A program made the position numbers and the translations under genes. A DNA stretch of 64,000 nt from assembly GCF_021109255.1 (NCBI RefSeq), contig NZ_JAJODG010000002.1; one strand, 5' to 3'. The DNA is from Merdimmobilis hominis (lineage in GTDB: Bacteria > Bacillota > Clostridia > Oscillospirales > Ruminococcaceae). Position 1 is the stretch's first letter; every line of letters starts with the position of its first letter. Positions 1-6,666 of this stretch are shown here, piece by piece. Under the pieces are notes generated by a model, which did not search any database, was not told the origin of the DNA, and saw nothing but the letters and a program-made list of their open reading frames with translations.

Positions 1-248
1 TCTTCACAGCCGCAGGTGCAGTGGATGTGGCCGGTCAGGCTGTCGTCCTCATCTTCGTGGGAGTGGTCATGGCCGCAGGAGCAGGACTCGCCGTGCTCGT
101 GCTTGTGCTCATGGTGGTGATGGTGACCGTCTTCACAGCCGCAGGTGCAGTGGATGTGGCCGGTCAACTCATTCTCTTCCTCATGGGAATGTCCACAGGA
201 GCAGGTCGAAACGCCTTGGTTTTCTTGTTCAGATACCTTAGTGCTCAT
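1..248 (-). CDS. His/Cys-rich metal-binding N-terminus, probable metal transporter (partial)
   Basis: The reverse strand encodes an open frame starting with ATG at 248 and running off the left edge (about 82 residues visible). It begins MSTKVSEQENQGV and is then dominated by Cys and His, with clusters such as CSCGHSHEEE, LTGHIHCTCGCE and GHHHHHEHKHEHGE. A 43-residue unit is repeated: the DNA at 1-37 is identical to 130-166. The start lies inside the end of the ArsR gene (11-base overlap), so the two are probably translationally coupled. Such tails are known at the N-termini of zinc/cadmium/copper P-type ATPases and cation efflux carriers, and the ArsR neighbour supports metal efflux. The transport domain itself is outside the window, so the family is inferred. 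Confidence 0.6.
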   Translation of the reverse strand, partial: MSTKVSEQENQGVSTCSCGHSHEEENELTGHIHCTCGCEDGHHHHHEHKHEHGESCSCGHDHSHEDEDDSLTGHIHCTCGCE

Positions 249-639
249 GATGATCTTCCTCTCTAATGTGTTTTAAGCCCTGGCTGATGATGGAATAAAT
301 GTGCTGGTCATCCAGAGAATAGTAGATGGATTTGCCCTCCCGCCGGTTTTTTACCAGACGGCTGGCCCGCAGCAGCCGCAGCTGGTGGCTGATGGCTGAT
401 TGGGAGATCCCCAGCAGATCCGACAGATCGCAGACGCACATCTCGCCAGGCAATAGGGCGCAGATGATGCGGATGCGGGTGGAATCCCCGAAGATTTTAA
501 AGGTCTCCGCCAAGTCGAACAGTTCGTCGTCGCTGGGCATCTCCTGGATGGCGGCCTGAATGCTGCTTTCGTGGGGATGGTATTCCTCACAGAGGATTTC
601 CTCGGTTTCATCAATACTTTGGTAGATGTCCTTGCTCAT
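238..639 (-). CDS. ArsR/SmtB-family metal-sensing repressor
   Basis: This is a 133-residue winged-helix repressor of the ArsR/SmtB family. The start at 639 (MSKDIYQ) is chosen because AGGAGG lies just upstream; a longer frame to 675 lacks such a site and would overlap the operator. The recognition region reads LLGISQSAISHQLRLLRASRLVKNRREGKSIYYSL, split here only by reading order, and is typical of the family. The CVCDL sequence in the helix before it matches the ELCVCDL metal site of CadC/SmtB-type sensors. A C-terminal His-rich end (EEDHHEH) could add metal ligands. The gene precedes and overlaps a His/Cys-rich transporter-like gene, so it probably represses its own operon until zinc, cadmium or a similar metal binds. 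The metal specificity cannot be read from the sequence. Confidence 0.9.
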   Translation of the reverse strand: MSKDIYQSIDETEEILCEEYHPHESSIQAAIQEMPSDDELFDLAETFKIFGDSTRIRIICALLPGEMCVCDLSDLLGISQSAISHQLRLLRASRLVKNRREGKSIYYSLDDQHIYSIISQGLKHIREEDHHEH

Positions 640-675
640 GGCGTACCTCCTTGTGTGTCCGCTTAATCTGAACAT

Positions 676-691
676 ATGAATATATATTCAT
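676..691. promoter_or_regulatory. Perfect palindrome, probable ArsR-type operator
   Basis: The 16-base sequence ATGAATATATATTCAT is its own reverse complement and sits 37 bases upstream of the ArsR start codon. It closely resembles the imperfect 12-2-12 operators of zinc/cadmium sensors such as ZiaR and CzrA, which contain ATGAA...TTCAT half sites. Autoregulation of the operon is inferred. Confidence 0.75.
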
Positions 692-830
692 GTTTCGCTT
701 TTATCATACTCAATGGGCTTTATTCTGTCAATGGTTTCGATAGAAAATTTTGCCGAAAATTATCGGCATTTTGAACAATGTTTTTCCGGTAGCCCAATTG
801 GGAGGCAGTTTTTCTAGCGGGGAACCCACC

Positions 831-1007
831 TTTATGATACAATAATCGAAAAGCGATCATTGGGGAAGAAATCCACAGTCCGTTGTTACAAGCGCTGCTT
901 GTAACATGCGCAAAATTGCTTTTAGCCACACAGTGGCACGCAATTTTGAGGGACCGCCCTCCCGCGCAAAGCGGCACCGGGATTTTTCCGGTCTGTACAG
1001 ATTGTGG
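831..1007 (+). repeat. Dispersed hairpin-rich intergenic repeat, copy A
   Basis: This gap between the ArsR gene and the next forward gene holds three modules that recur near 5.5-5.76 kb. The modules are an AT-rich TATGATACAAT-like start followed by a hairpin and ATTGGGGAAGAAATCC (831-874), an AATTGC/GCAATT stem (911-919 with 940-948), and a CGCCCTCCCGC...TTTTTCCGGTCTGT segment (955-1007). It also has a perfect hairpin TGTTACAAGC/GCTTGTAACA around 884-906. No protein is encoded. The base changes between copies keep stems paired. Confidence 0.7.
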
Positions 1008-1036
1008 AGGAAAGATGGAGAGAAGGAGGAATCGCC

Positions 1037-1996
1037 ATGGAAGAAAAACTGGATAAACTATTAAAACGGCAAACCGTCCTCATCGGGGTGGTCATCCTGT
1101 TGGGTGCGGCGCTGATGTTGGCCCATACCACCATCCGCCGGCTGGATGATCGGATGACCCAGATGCAGAACACAGTGGGGCAGCTTGACAGCAGGACCCA
1201 GCAGGAGATTCAAAACGGCCTTTCCCAGATGCAGAATATCTTGGACCAGCAGGCGTCGATGCTGGCTGATGGCCGTATCACCATCGGAAGCTTGAACACG
1301 GATGGGGAGGAGCCAACCACCACTGTGGATTTGGCGGTTGTCCCCAAACAGGTCGCCCCTGGGGCAGTGGTATCGGTCCGCCTGTTGGATGATGCCTACC
1401 CGGATTGGAGCATGACCCTGCCAGCCACACTGGCGGAGGACGGCCTCACCTACACCGCCACTGCCACCATTCCGCTGATCGAACAGCTTCGGGTACAGAT
1501 GATTGTAGAGAAAAACGGGGTCAAGACGGTGGAGTACCTGCCTTGGTATGAACCGGTTCGGGACCGGTTCCTGATGGAAGTCAGCATCTCCCGGTCGGGC
1601 AGCAGCAGCCGCAGCGGGGCGAAAACGGAGTGGAATATGGACTTCCTTATCCATTGCTACGATAAGTTTTATGACGACCGGCCGGATCAGTATCCGGTCT
1701 CCGGCACGTTGACCTTGGTAAAAAACGGGGAGGCAGTCCAGTCTTCCCCCATCTCTTTCGAGGACATGGGGGATATTAGTTATGAGGCCGAAGCGAAGAT
1801 GAAGACCGCGATCCCCGTGGCGGAAGGGGATCAGGTGGAGTTTGTAGTGGAGGTGCTGGACAACCATGGCTTCACCTACCGCCATGTTTTCCCCGAGGAA
1901 CGGGACGGTGCCTGGGACATAGGGGAAGAGAGCTCCATCCTCTACAACGGCAGGGAGCTGACCGGCGATGCCCTGTTTCCCCAAAAAGCGGAATAG
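1037..1996 (+). CDS. Membrane-anchored coiled-coil protein of unknown function
   Basis: This 319-residue protein is not recognised. The start at 1037 (MEEKLDKLLKRQ) is preceded by AGAAGGAGG; an upstream ATG at 1004 lacks a comparable site. A single membrane helix at about residues 12-31 (TVLIGVVILLGAALMLA) is followed by a heptad-like segment around residues 35-75 (LDDRMTQMQNTVGQLDSRTQQEIQ), so the protein probably forms oligomers with most of its mass outside the membrane. The rest is rich in short beta-type stretches, resembling an Ig-like or beta-sandwich ectodomain. A terminator follows directly, and the gene stands alone between reverse-strand blocks. Confidence 0.75.
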   Translation: MEEKLDKLLKRQTVLIGVVILLGAALMLAHTTIRRLDDRMTQMQNTVGQLDSRTQQEIQNGLSQMQNILDQQASMLADGRITIGSLNTDGEEPTTTVDLAVVPKQVAPGAVVSVRLLDDAYPDWSMTLPATLAEDGLTYTATATIPLIEQLRVQMIVEKNGVKTVEYLPWYEPVRDRFLMEVSISRSGSSSRSGAKTEWNMDFLIHCYDKFYDDRPDQYPVSGTLTLVKNGEAVQSSPISFEDMGDISYEAEAKMKTAIPVAEGDQVEFVVEVLDNHGFTYRHVFPEERDGAWDIGEESSILYNGRELTGDALFPQKAE

Positions 1997-2006
1997 TCAA
2001 AGAAAA

Positions 2007-2031
2007 GGCGGGGCCAGGCCCTGCCTTTTTT
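2007..2031 (+). terminator. Rho-independent terminator after the 1037-1996 gene
   Basis: The GC-rich stem GGCGGGGCC/GGCCCTGCC is followed by a run of six T, ten bases after the stop codon. Confidence 0.8.
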
Positions 2032-2080
2032 GCACCTGTCTTTCTAAAACACCGGTTAAAATCCGGAGAGATAACAAAAT

Positions 2081-2102
2081 GGACAGGGCGAAAGCCCTGT
2101 CC
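2081..2102 (-). terminator. Terminator for the MerR/glycosylase operon
   Basis: The perfect stem GGACAGGGC/GCCCTGTCC with a four-base loop lies 15 bases beyond the MerR stop on the reverse strand and is followed there by a T-rich tract (ATTTTGTT). Confidence 0.75.
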
Positions 2103-2117
2103 AATGGTTATATCCTG

Positions 2118-2936
2118 CTATTCGATGAAAAAATCCTGCCCGCGGCGGTCCAAAGGGACTTCAAGGCGGTAATCCCAGCGGGATACGCCGGTGAACACCA
2201 CCGACTGCACCAAGAAGGTTGGGGAGGACTGGTATTCTTCCTGGGCGACCCGCAGAAGGTCTTTGGAAGCTTCCTCCAGCTTGTCCTTGGGACAAGAGCG
2301 GATCAGATACCGGCTGGGGGAGAGATCGCGCACCTCTGTCTCCAGCGGGGAGTAATGGCGGCAGATGGAAAACAGCCGGGATTTCTTCCACTTAGGGGTG
2401 AACCAGGTGATTCGCCGCAGGCCTTGGTCTAGAACCATCTTGCGGGGATAGGCGGCCCGCTGGCGGATTTCCTCTTCCAGAAGGCAGAAGTTTTCCGGCG
2501 TGGGATCGCTGAGGGAATTGGAGAGGAAAATATGCCGCACTGGCGTCTCGCTCAAGCTGTAGCTGGGCTCCTCCGGGTGGCTGAACAGCTGCATTTGCAG
2601 CTCGTATTCCCGGCGCAAGGCGCGGAAGCAGTTCTTTTCCTCCTGGAGGAAGGCGATTTCCTCATCGATATTTTTCTCCGATTCCCGGAAAAAGGAGAGA
2701 AATACAGTTGGATCCTCTTGACTCAGCAGCGCGGAGATCTCTTTTAACGAGGCACCGTGGCGCTTGCAGTATTGGATGATCAACAAGGTAAGCAGCTCCC
2801 GGTTGGAATAATACCGGTATCCGGAACCGGCGGCAACACAGGCGGGCTTTAGCAATCCAATGCGATCATAATGCCGCAGTGTTTCAATGGTGGTGCGGGA
2901 CTTTTGTGCCGTATCGCCAATGGAATAAAGTTGCAT
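2118..2936 (-). CDS. MerR-family transcriptional regulator with C-terminal effector domain
   Basis: This is a 272-residue MerR-family activator. Residues 1-70 form the winged-helix DNA-binding part, with the hallmark TTIETLRHYDRIGLLKP and GYRYYS motifs. A coiled-coil dimerisation helix follows (about 72-110, ESEKNIDEEIAFLQEEKNC). The remaining 150 residues resemble the GyrI-like ligand-binding domain found in multidrug-sensing MerR proteins, although no exact match is claimed. The start ATG at 2936 overlaps the stop of the upstream glycosylase gene by one base (TAATG), so the two are translationally coupled. A longer frame upstream is an artefact of the overlap. A role in drug or oxidative stress is inferred from the pairing. 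Confidence 0.85.
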   Translation of the reverse strand: MQLYSIGDTAQKSRTTIETLRHYDRIGLLKPACVAAGSGYRYYSNRELLTLLIIQYCKRHGASLKEISALLSQEDPTVFLSFFRESEKNIDEEIAFLQEEKNCFRALRREYELQMQLFSHPEEPSYSLSETPVRHIFLSNSLSDPTPENFCLLEEEIRQRAAYPRKMVLDQGLRRITWFTPKWKKSRLFSICRHYSPLETEVRDLSPSRYLIRSCPKDKLEEASKDLLRVAQEEYQSSPTFLVQSVVFTGVSRWDYRLEVPLDRRGQDFFIE

Positions 2937-3835
2937 TACAGTTCCTTCTCCTTCCGATGGGGCTTGTGGGCCTTTTTTCCAGTGGAATCTTGGGCGAGGT
3001 GCTGGGGCAGGGCATCCGGGCAGAGGCGTACATAATGAAAGAGATATTGTTGTGCCAGGCCTGCGTAGGGTCGGGCACAGTCCGGCAGGCCGCCGGGGAA
3101 AAGCTCCTCCATAGCCCGGCGGATCCACACGTCCACCGGGACGCAGTCGGTGCGCCCGCAGCCGTAGAGGAGGGCACAGTCCGCCACTTTGATCCCCACC
3201 CCCAATATCTGCATCAGGGACTCTTCTGCCTCTTGGAGGGGGAGGGTTTTCAGGGATTCCAAGTCCACACGGCCATCGGCCACCCGGCGGGCAGCGTCGA
3301 TGACATAGCGGGCCCGGAACCCACAACGCAGCGGTGCCAGATCCTCCGGCTCCAGGGCGGCGAGCCGCTGAGGTGTGGGAAAGGCATAACAGCCGCCGGC
3401 CAAAGGCTCCCCAAAGGTTTCACACAGCCGGGCCACAATTCCCTTGATCCGCTTGATGTTGTTATTCTGGCTGAGGATGAAGGTGCACAAGGCCTCCCAG
3501 CTGTCCTGGCGCAGCACCCGGATGCCGGGGGCGAAGTCAATGGCTTTTTTTAAAACGGGGTCCAGGCAAAGGGCCTCTTTGACCGCGGTGTAGTCGGTAC
3601 CCAGGTCAAAGTAGGGCTCCCAATAGGCGTCGTATTCCTCGCGGGTGCAGTTGTAAAAGGTGAGCTCTTCCCCCTCCATGGCAAGATGGCAAGGCCGGTT
3701 TAAGGCGACGCCGAAAAATGAACCGTCGGGCAGTTCTTCCCATCGGAAGCATTGACCGCAGTCCAGCGTTTGGGCTAAATCCAAGTCGGTCACGCCGCAG
3801 ACAACCAGGTTTCCATCCCGCTCTAAAATCTTCAT
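2936..3835 (-). CDS. 8-oxoguanine DNA glycosylase/AP lyase (OGG1-like)
   Basis: This 299-residue protein removes 8-oxoguanine from DNA. The N-terminal third matches the OGG domain (LDCGQCFRW near residue 20). The helix-hairpin-helix-GPD part contains ILGVGIKVADCALLYG, where Lys216 is the expected Schiff-base nucleophile, and CVPVDVWIRRAM, where Asp235 is the expected catalytic Asp. Their spacing of 19 equals that of human OGG1 (Lys249 and Asp268). The start at 3835 (MKILERDGN) has GGAGGG upstream; a longer frame to 3898 has none. It is the first gene of a two-gene operon with the MerR regulator and is divergent from the DUF6062 gene. Confidence 0.92.
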   Translation of the reverse strand: MKILERDGNLVVCGVTDLDLAQTLDCGQCFRWEELPDGSFFGVALNRPCHLAMEGEELTFYNCTREEYDAYWEPYFDLGTDYTAVKEALCLDPVLKKAIDFAPGIRVLRQDSWEALCTFILSQNNNIKRIKGIVARLCETFGEPLAGGCYAFPTPQRLAALEPEDLAPLRCGFRARYVIDAARRVADGRVDLESLKTLPLQEAEESLMQILGVGIKVADCALLYGCGRTDCVPVDVWIRRAMEELFPGGLPDCARPYAGLAQQYLFHYVRLCPDALPQHLAQDSTGKKAHKPHRKEKEL

Positions 3836-3918
3836 TTCTATCCCTCCACGATCAACAGCCAATGTATCCCATAATAACACAGTGAGAGAAAAAAGCAAAC
3901 AAAATTTTTTGTCAATTA

Positions 3919-3947
3919 TTGACTAAATCAGAAAATTTTTATAGAAT
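3919..3947 (+). promoter_or_regulatory. Promoter for the DUF6062 gene
   Basis: TTGACT and TAGAAT are separated by 17 bases in an AT-rich divergent intergenic region. The predicted start gives a leader of about 135 bases before the ATG at 4088. Confidence 0.65.
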
Positions 3948-4087
3948 TTTTGTATTTTTGTGGACACAATATAGGCGCAAAATGGCAAAAATAACTTTAT
4001 TTTGTGACAATTTTGGGAGCTTGTTCTTGCAAGGAACTGGTCACTCCCATATACTTAGAACAACGAACAACGAAAGGAGCGCTGTGG

Positions 4088-4747
4088 ATGAGGGAAACGC
4101 TGTACACCATCCCGGTATGGGATGGATTTGGCTCGGGGGAGGGGTGCCCCCTCTGCCGGATTTATCAAATCTTGGAGAAGCAGGCCCTGAGCGGCATTTT
4201 GGGCCCCGCCATGATGGAGCCCTCCATCCGGGAAGAGACCAATCGGTTGGGCTTCTGCCCCCGTCACATGGGGATGCTGGCCCGCCAGGAGGGAAAGCTC
4301 CCCTTTGCCCTCCTGCTTCAAACGCGGGTAGGGGAGCTGCGCCGGGAACTGAGAAGCCAGCGGATTGGCGGCCCCCGATTGGATAGACTGTTGGGGGGAT
4401 GCTACCTCTGCCAGCAGCTGGAGCGGTCGATGGCAGCCATGGCGGAGAATGTAGCCCTCTGCTGGGCAGAGGATCCCCGCTTCCGGGAGGTGTTTGCCCA
4501 GTTGGACAACCTTTGCCCAGAACATGGATGGCTGCTCCTCACGGCGGGGAAGGGCCGTCGTAGCCGGGAGTTCCACCAGGCGGCCGCCGAGGCATTGGAC
4601 CGCTCGCTGGCCAAATTGGAGGGGGAGATCGGGGCGTTCTGCTCCTCCTTTGATTACCGGAATGCAGGAAAAAATGCACTGACCTTACAGGAGAAAGGGG
4701 CGGTGTCCAATGCTGTCCAAAAGCTGTCTGCCGGGAAGTCTGAATAA
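4088..4747 (+). CDS. DUF6062 family Cys-rich protein
   Basis: This 219-residue protein resembles the DUF6062 family of uncharacterised Clostridia proteins. It carries four Cys/His pairs in order: GEGCPLC (Cys20, Cys23), GFCPRH (Cys57, His60), GGCYLCQQ, and NLCPEHG. The repeated CxxC...CxxH pattern suggests two treble-clef-like metal sites, probably zinc. The start at 4088 (MRETLYTIP) has AAAGGAG eight bases upstream; upstream in-frame codons lack such a site. It appears monocistronic. The function is unknown in the family; the metal sites are inferred. Confidence 0.8.
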   Translation: MRETLYTIPVWDGFGSGEGCPLCRIYQILEKQALSGILGPAMMEPSIREETNRLGFCPRHMGMLARQEGKLPFALLLQTRVGELRRELRSQRIGGPRLDRLLGGCYLCQQLERSMAAMAENVALCWAEDPRFREVFAQLDNLCPEHGWLLLTAGKGRRSREFHQAAAEALDRSLAKLEGEIGAFCSSFDYRNAGKNALTLQEKGAVSNAVQKLSAGKSE

Positions 4748-5211
4748 TCCGCTGTATAAAACTATTTGTAACAAAATTTTTTCGCACAAGCCCCAGGGAG
4801 TGTTTTCCCCAAAGGTAGAAAAAACAAAAAGGTGGGCATGATCTGATCTTTCCACACTTTCCACAGAGTTTTCCACAGGCTTATCCCAAGTTTTTCACCG
4901 GTAGTTCAGGGAAGCAAATTTTTACAATTAGTATAATCCATAGGGGATTTTGCCTTTTTCCGGCAAAAAATGGGGAAATCAGGAAAATGACCCTCTTGAC
5001 AAACACATCTTGTGCCAGAATTGACACGTTTTTTACAAAAAACACAAGATTTGGTATGTCTTATTCCCGGCAAGGCAAATTACCCCAACCTGGAAAAAAT
5101 GTATATCGTCCCGGATGGCGTCCACACTAACAACTGCCAGGGAACACGGCCAGGTGCAGGAAAGGGAAGGATTTCCGCCGTGCTTCCCATTCAACTAGCG
5201 GAGGTGGAGCC
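4748..5211. other. Gene-free AT-rich stretch with inverted repeat and TTGACA motifs
   Basis: No credible gene is seen here. The stretch contains four DnaA-box-like nonamers in 45 bases (listed separately), an AT-rich tract around 4915-4990, two TTGACA motifs (4996-5001 and 5021-5026), and an inverted repeat ATCTTGTG (5007-5014)/CACAAGAT (5043-5050). The TTGACA motifs may promote the small gene at 5212. Confidence 0.5.
4846..4890 (+). other. Cluster of DnaA-box-like sequences
   Basis: Within 45 bases the forward strand reads TCTTTCCACA, ACTTTCCACA, GTTTTCCACA and CTTATCCCAA. Each is one or two changes from the DnaA box TTATCCACA, and all have the same orientation. No dnaA, dnaN or gyr gene is in the window, so whether this is an origin-related element, a DnaA reservoir or chance is open. 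Confidence 0.35.
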
Positions 5212-5475
5212 ATGTTAAGAGGCGTAAATAAAAGCATCATCGAGGTTCTTGAGACCGAGAACCAATATTTTGAAAAGGCGATTTTGTTCATCCGTCCAGG
5301 CCACAGCGATGGGGATGAGGGCGTGCTGAAAACAAAAGCCCGAGAGTATCTCTCTGGCATCAGCTACAAGCCCGCTGCAGCCCGGCTGAAGAAGCCGCTG
5401 GTGTACTCTGCGCTGAAGCTGGGTTCCGCAGCTGCCCTGGGGGCGACTGCTGCCGCCATTTTTTTAAGAATGTAG
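5212..5475 (+). CDS. Small conserved-looking protein of unknown function
   Basis: This is an 87-residue basic protein with a strong site (GGAGGTGGA) before ATG 5212. The first 60 residues are soluble-looking and contain ENQYFEKAILFIRPGH. The C-terminus is a hydrophobic Ala-rich helix (SALKLGSAAALGATAAAIFL) ending five bases before an AT-rich segment, so it may be membrane-attached by its tail. I believe similar small proteins occur in Clostridia but cannot name a family. The repeat cluster lies directly downstream. Confidence 0.7.
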   Translation: MLRGVNKSIIEVLETENQYFEKAILFIRPGHSDGDEGVLKTKAREYLSGISYKPAAARLKKPLVYSALKLGSAAALGATAAAIFLRM

Positions 5476-5500
5476 AAAACTGTTTTTCTAAGGGGAAAAA

Positions 5501-5755
5501 TGTGGTACAATGATCGCAAAGCGATCATTGGGGAAGAAATCCCTCTCGGGCGGAGCGCCCTCCCGCCGCAAAGCGGCAATCGGAATTTTTCCGGTCTGTG
5601 CAGGCTTTATGGTATAATAGCCACAGTGAAACTGTGACATTCGAAGAATTGCTTGCAGGGTGAAGCCCTTTGCGGCGAGAGCCGCTCCGCAATTCTTATG
5701 GTCTGTGCAGACTTTGTGGTACAATGGTCGCAAGGCGGCCACTGGGGAAGAATCC
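5501..5755 (+). repeat. Dispersed hairpin-rich intergenic repeat, copies B and C in tandem
   Basis: Two further copies of the element at 831-1007 lie here. Copy B starts TGTGGTACAATGATCGC (5501-5542) and continues with the CGCCCTCCCGC...TTCCGGTCTGTGCAG module (5556-5612). Copy C has the AATTGC stem (AAGAATTGC 5644-5652 with GCAATTCTT 5689-5697) and again the GGTACAATGGTCGC module (5714-5755). The small stem GATCGC/GCGATC in B becomes GGTCGC/GCGGCC in C, so pairing is mostly kept. A TATGGTATAAT stretch (5608-5618) could act as a promoter. Confidence 0.75.
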
Positions 5756-5837
5756 CCAGCCTTAGACAGAAATAACGTTGACAGAATGGGGAGCTGATCC
5801 CCTTACATACCGTTCACATCGGACGATAGGAGGAACC

Positions 5838-6635
5838 ATGAGGGAACAACAAAAACCATTCTCCCCCAAACCGCGGGAGGAGAAAGAGTTTCAGCTGCGG
5901 GAGGACGTGGTCCTGGGCCGCAATGCGGTGACCGAACTGCTCAAAAGCGGTCGGGAAGTGGAGACGGTTTACATACAAAAAGGGGAGATGAAGGGAAGCA
6001 TCCCCCGCATAGCTGCTATGGCCCGAGAGAGGGGCATACCGGTCAAAGAGGTCAACGGCCTGAAGCTGGACTCCTTGAGCGGGCCCAACAACCACCAGGG
6101 AGTGGCGGCCATTACAGCGGCTTATACCTACAGCACGGTGGAGGACATCCTAGCCCGCGCCGGGGAGGAAGCCCCCTTTATTATCATCGCCGACGAAATC
6201 GAAGACCCCCACAACCTGGGGGCCATTATGCGGACCGCCGAAGCCGCCGGGGCCCATGGGCTCATTATCCCCAAGCGGCGGGGGGTGGGGCTCACCGCCA
6301 CTGTGTCCAAGACTTCGGCTGGGGCGATGGAACACCTTCCAGTGGCCCGGGTATCCAACCTGGTGTCCACCATTGAAGAGCTGAAAAAGAAGGGCATCTG
6401 GGCTTATTGCGCCGATATGGACGGCCAGCCCTGGTGCTCGGTGGACTACGCCGGCGGGGTCGCCCTGATTATCGGCTCGGAGGGACAGGGGGTCAGCCGC
6501 CTGGTCAAAGAAAGCTGTGATTTTACGGTGGCGCTGCCCATGCGGGGGGAGATCAACTCCCTCAACGCGTCGGTGGCTGCCGGCATTGTGATTTATGAGA
6601 TCGCCCGCCAGCGGATGGGGCTCAAGGCAAAGTAG
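5838..6635 (+). CDS. rlmB: 23S rRNA (guanosine-2'-O-)-methyltransferase RlmB
   Basis: This 265-residue SPOUT (TrmH-type) methyltransferase 2'-O-methylates a guanosine in the peptidyl-transferase region of 23S rRNA (G2251 in E. coli). The N-terminal substrate-binding domain contains VVLGRNAVTELL. The knotted catalytic domain shows the three family motifs: EIEDPHNLGAIMRTAEAAG (motif 1), ALIIGSEGQGVS (motif 2) and LPMRGEINSLNASVAAGI (motif 3). The start at 5838 follows AGGAGGAACC; an earlier in-frame ATG at 5778 lacks a good site. It is followed by the P-type ATPase-like gene after 31 bases and may share its transcript. Confidence 0.93.
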   Translation: MREQQKPFSPKPREEKEFQLREDVVLGRNAVTELLKSGREVETVYIQKGEMKGSIPRIAAMARERGIPVKEVNGLKLDSLSGPNNHQGVAAITAAYTYSTVEDILARAGEEAPFIIIADEIEDPHNLGAIMRTAEAAGAHGLIIPKRRGVGLTATVSKTSAGAMEHLPVARVSNLVSTIEELKKKGIWAYCADMDGQPWCSVDYAGGVALIIGSEGQGVSRLVKESCDFTVALPMRGEINSLNASVAAGIVIYEIARQRMGLKAK

Positions 6636-6666
6636 CCCGGCAACTACAGCAAAGGAGAGAATTGAG

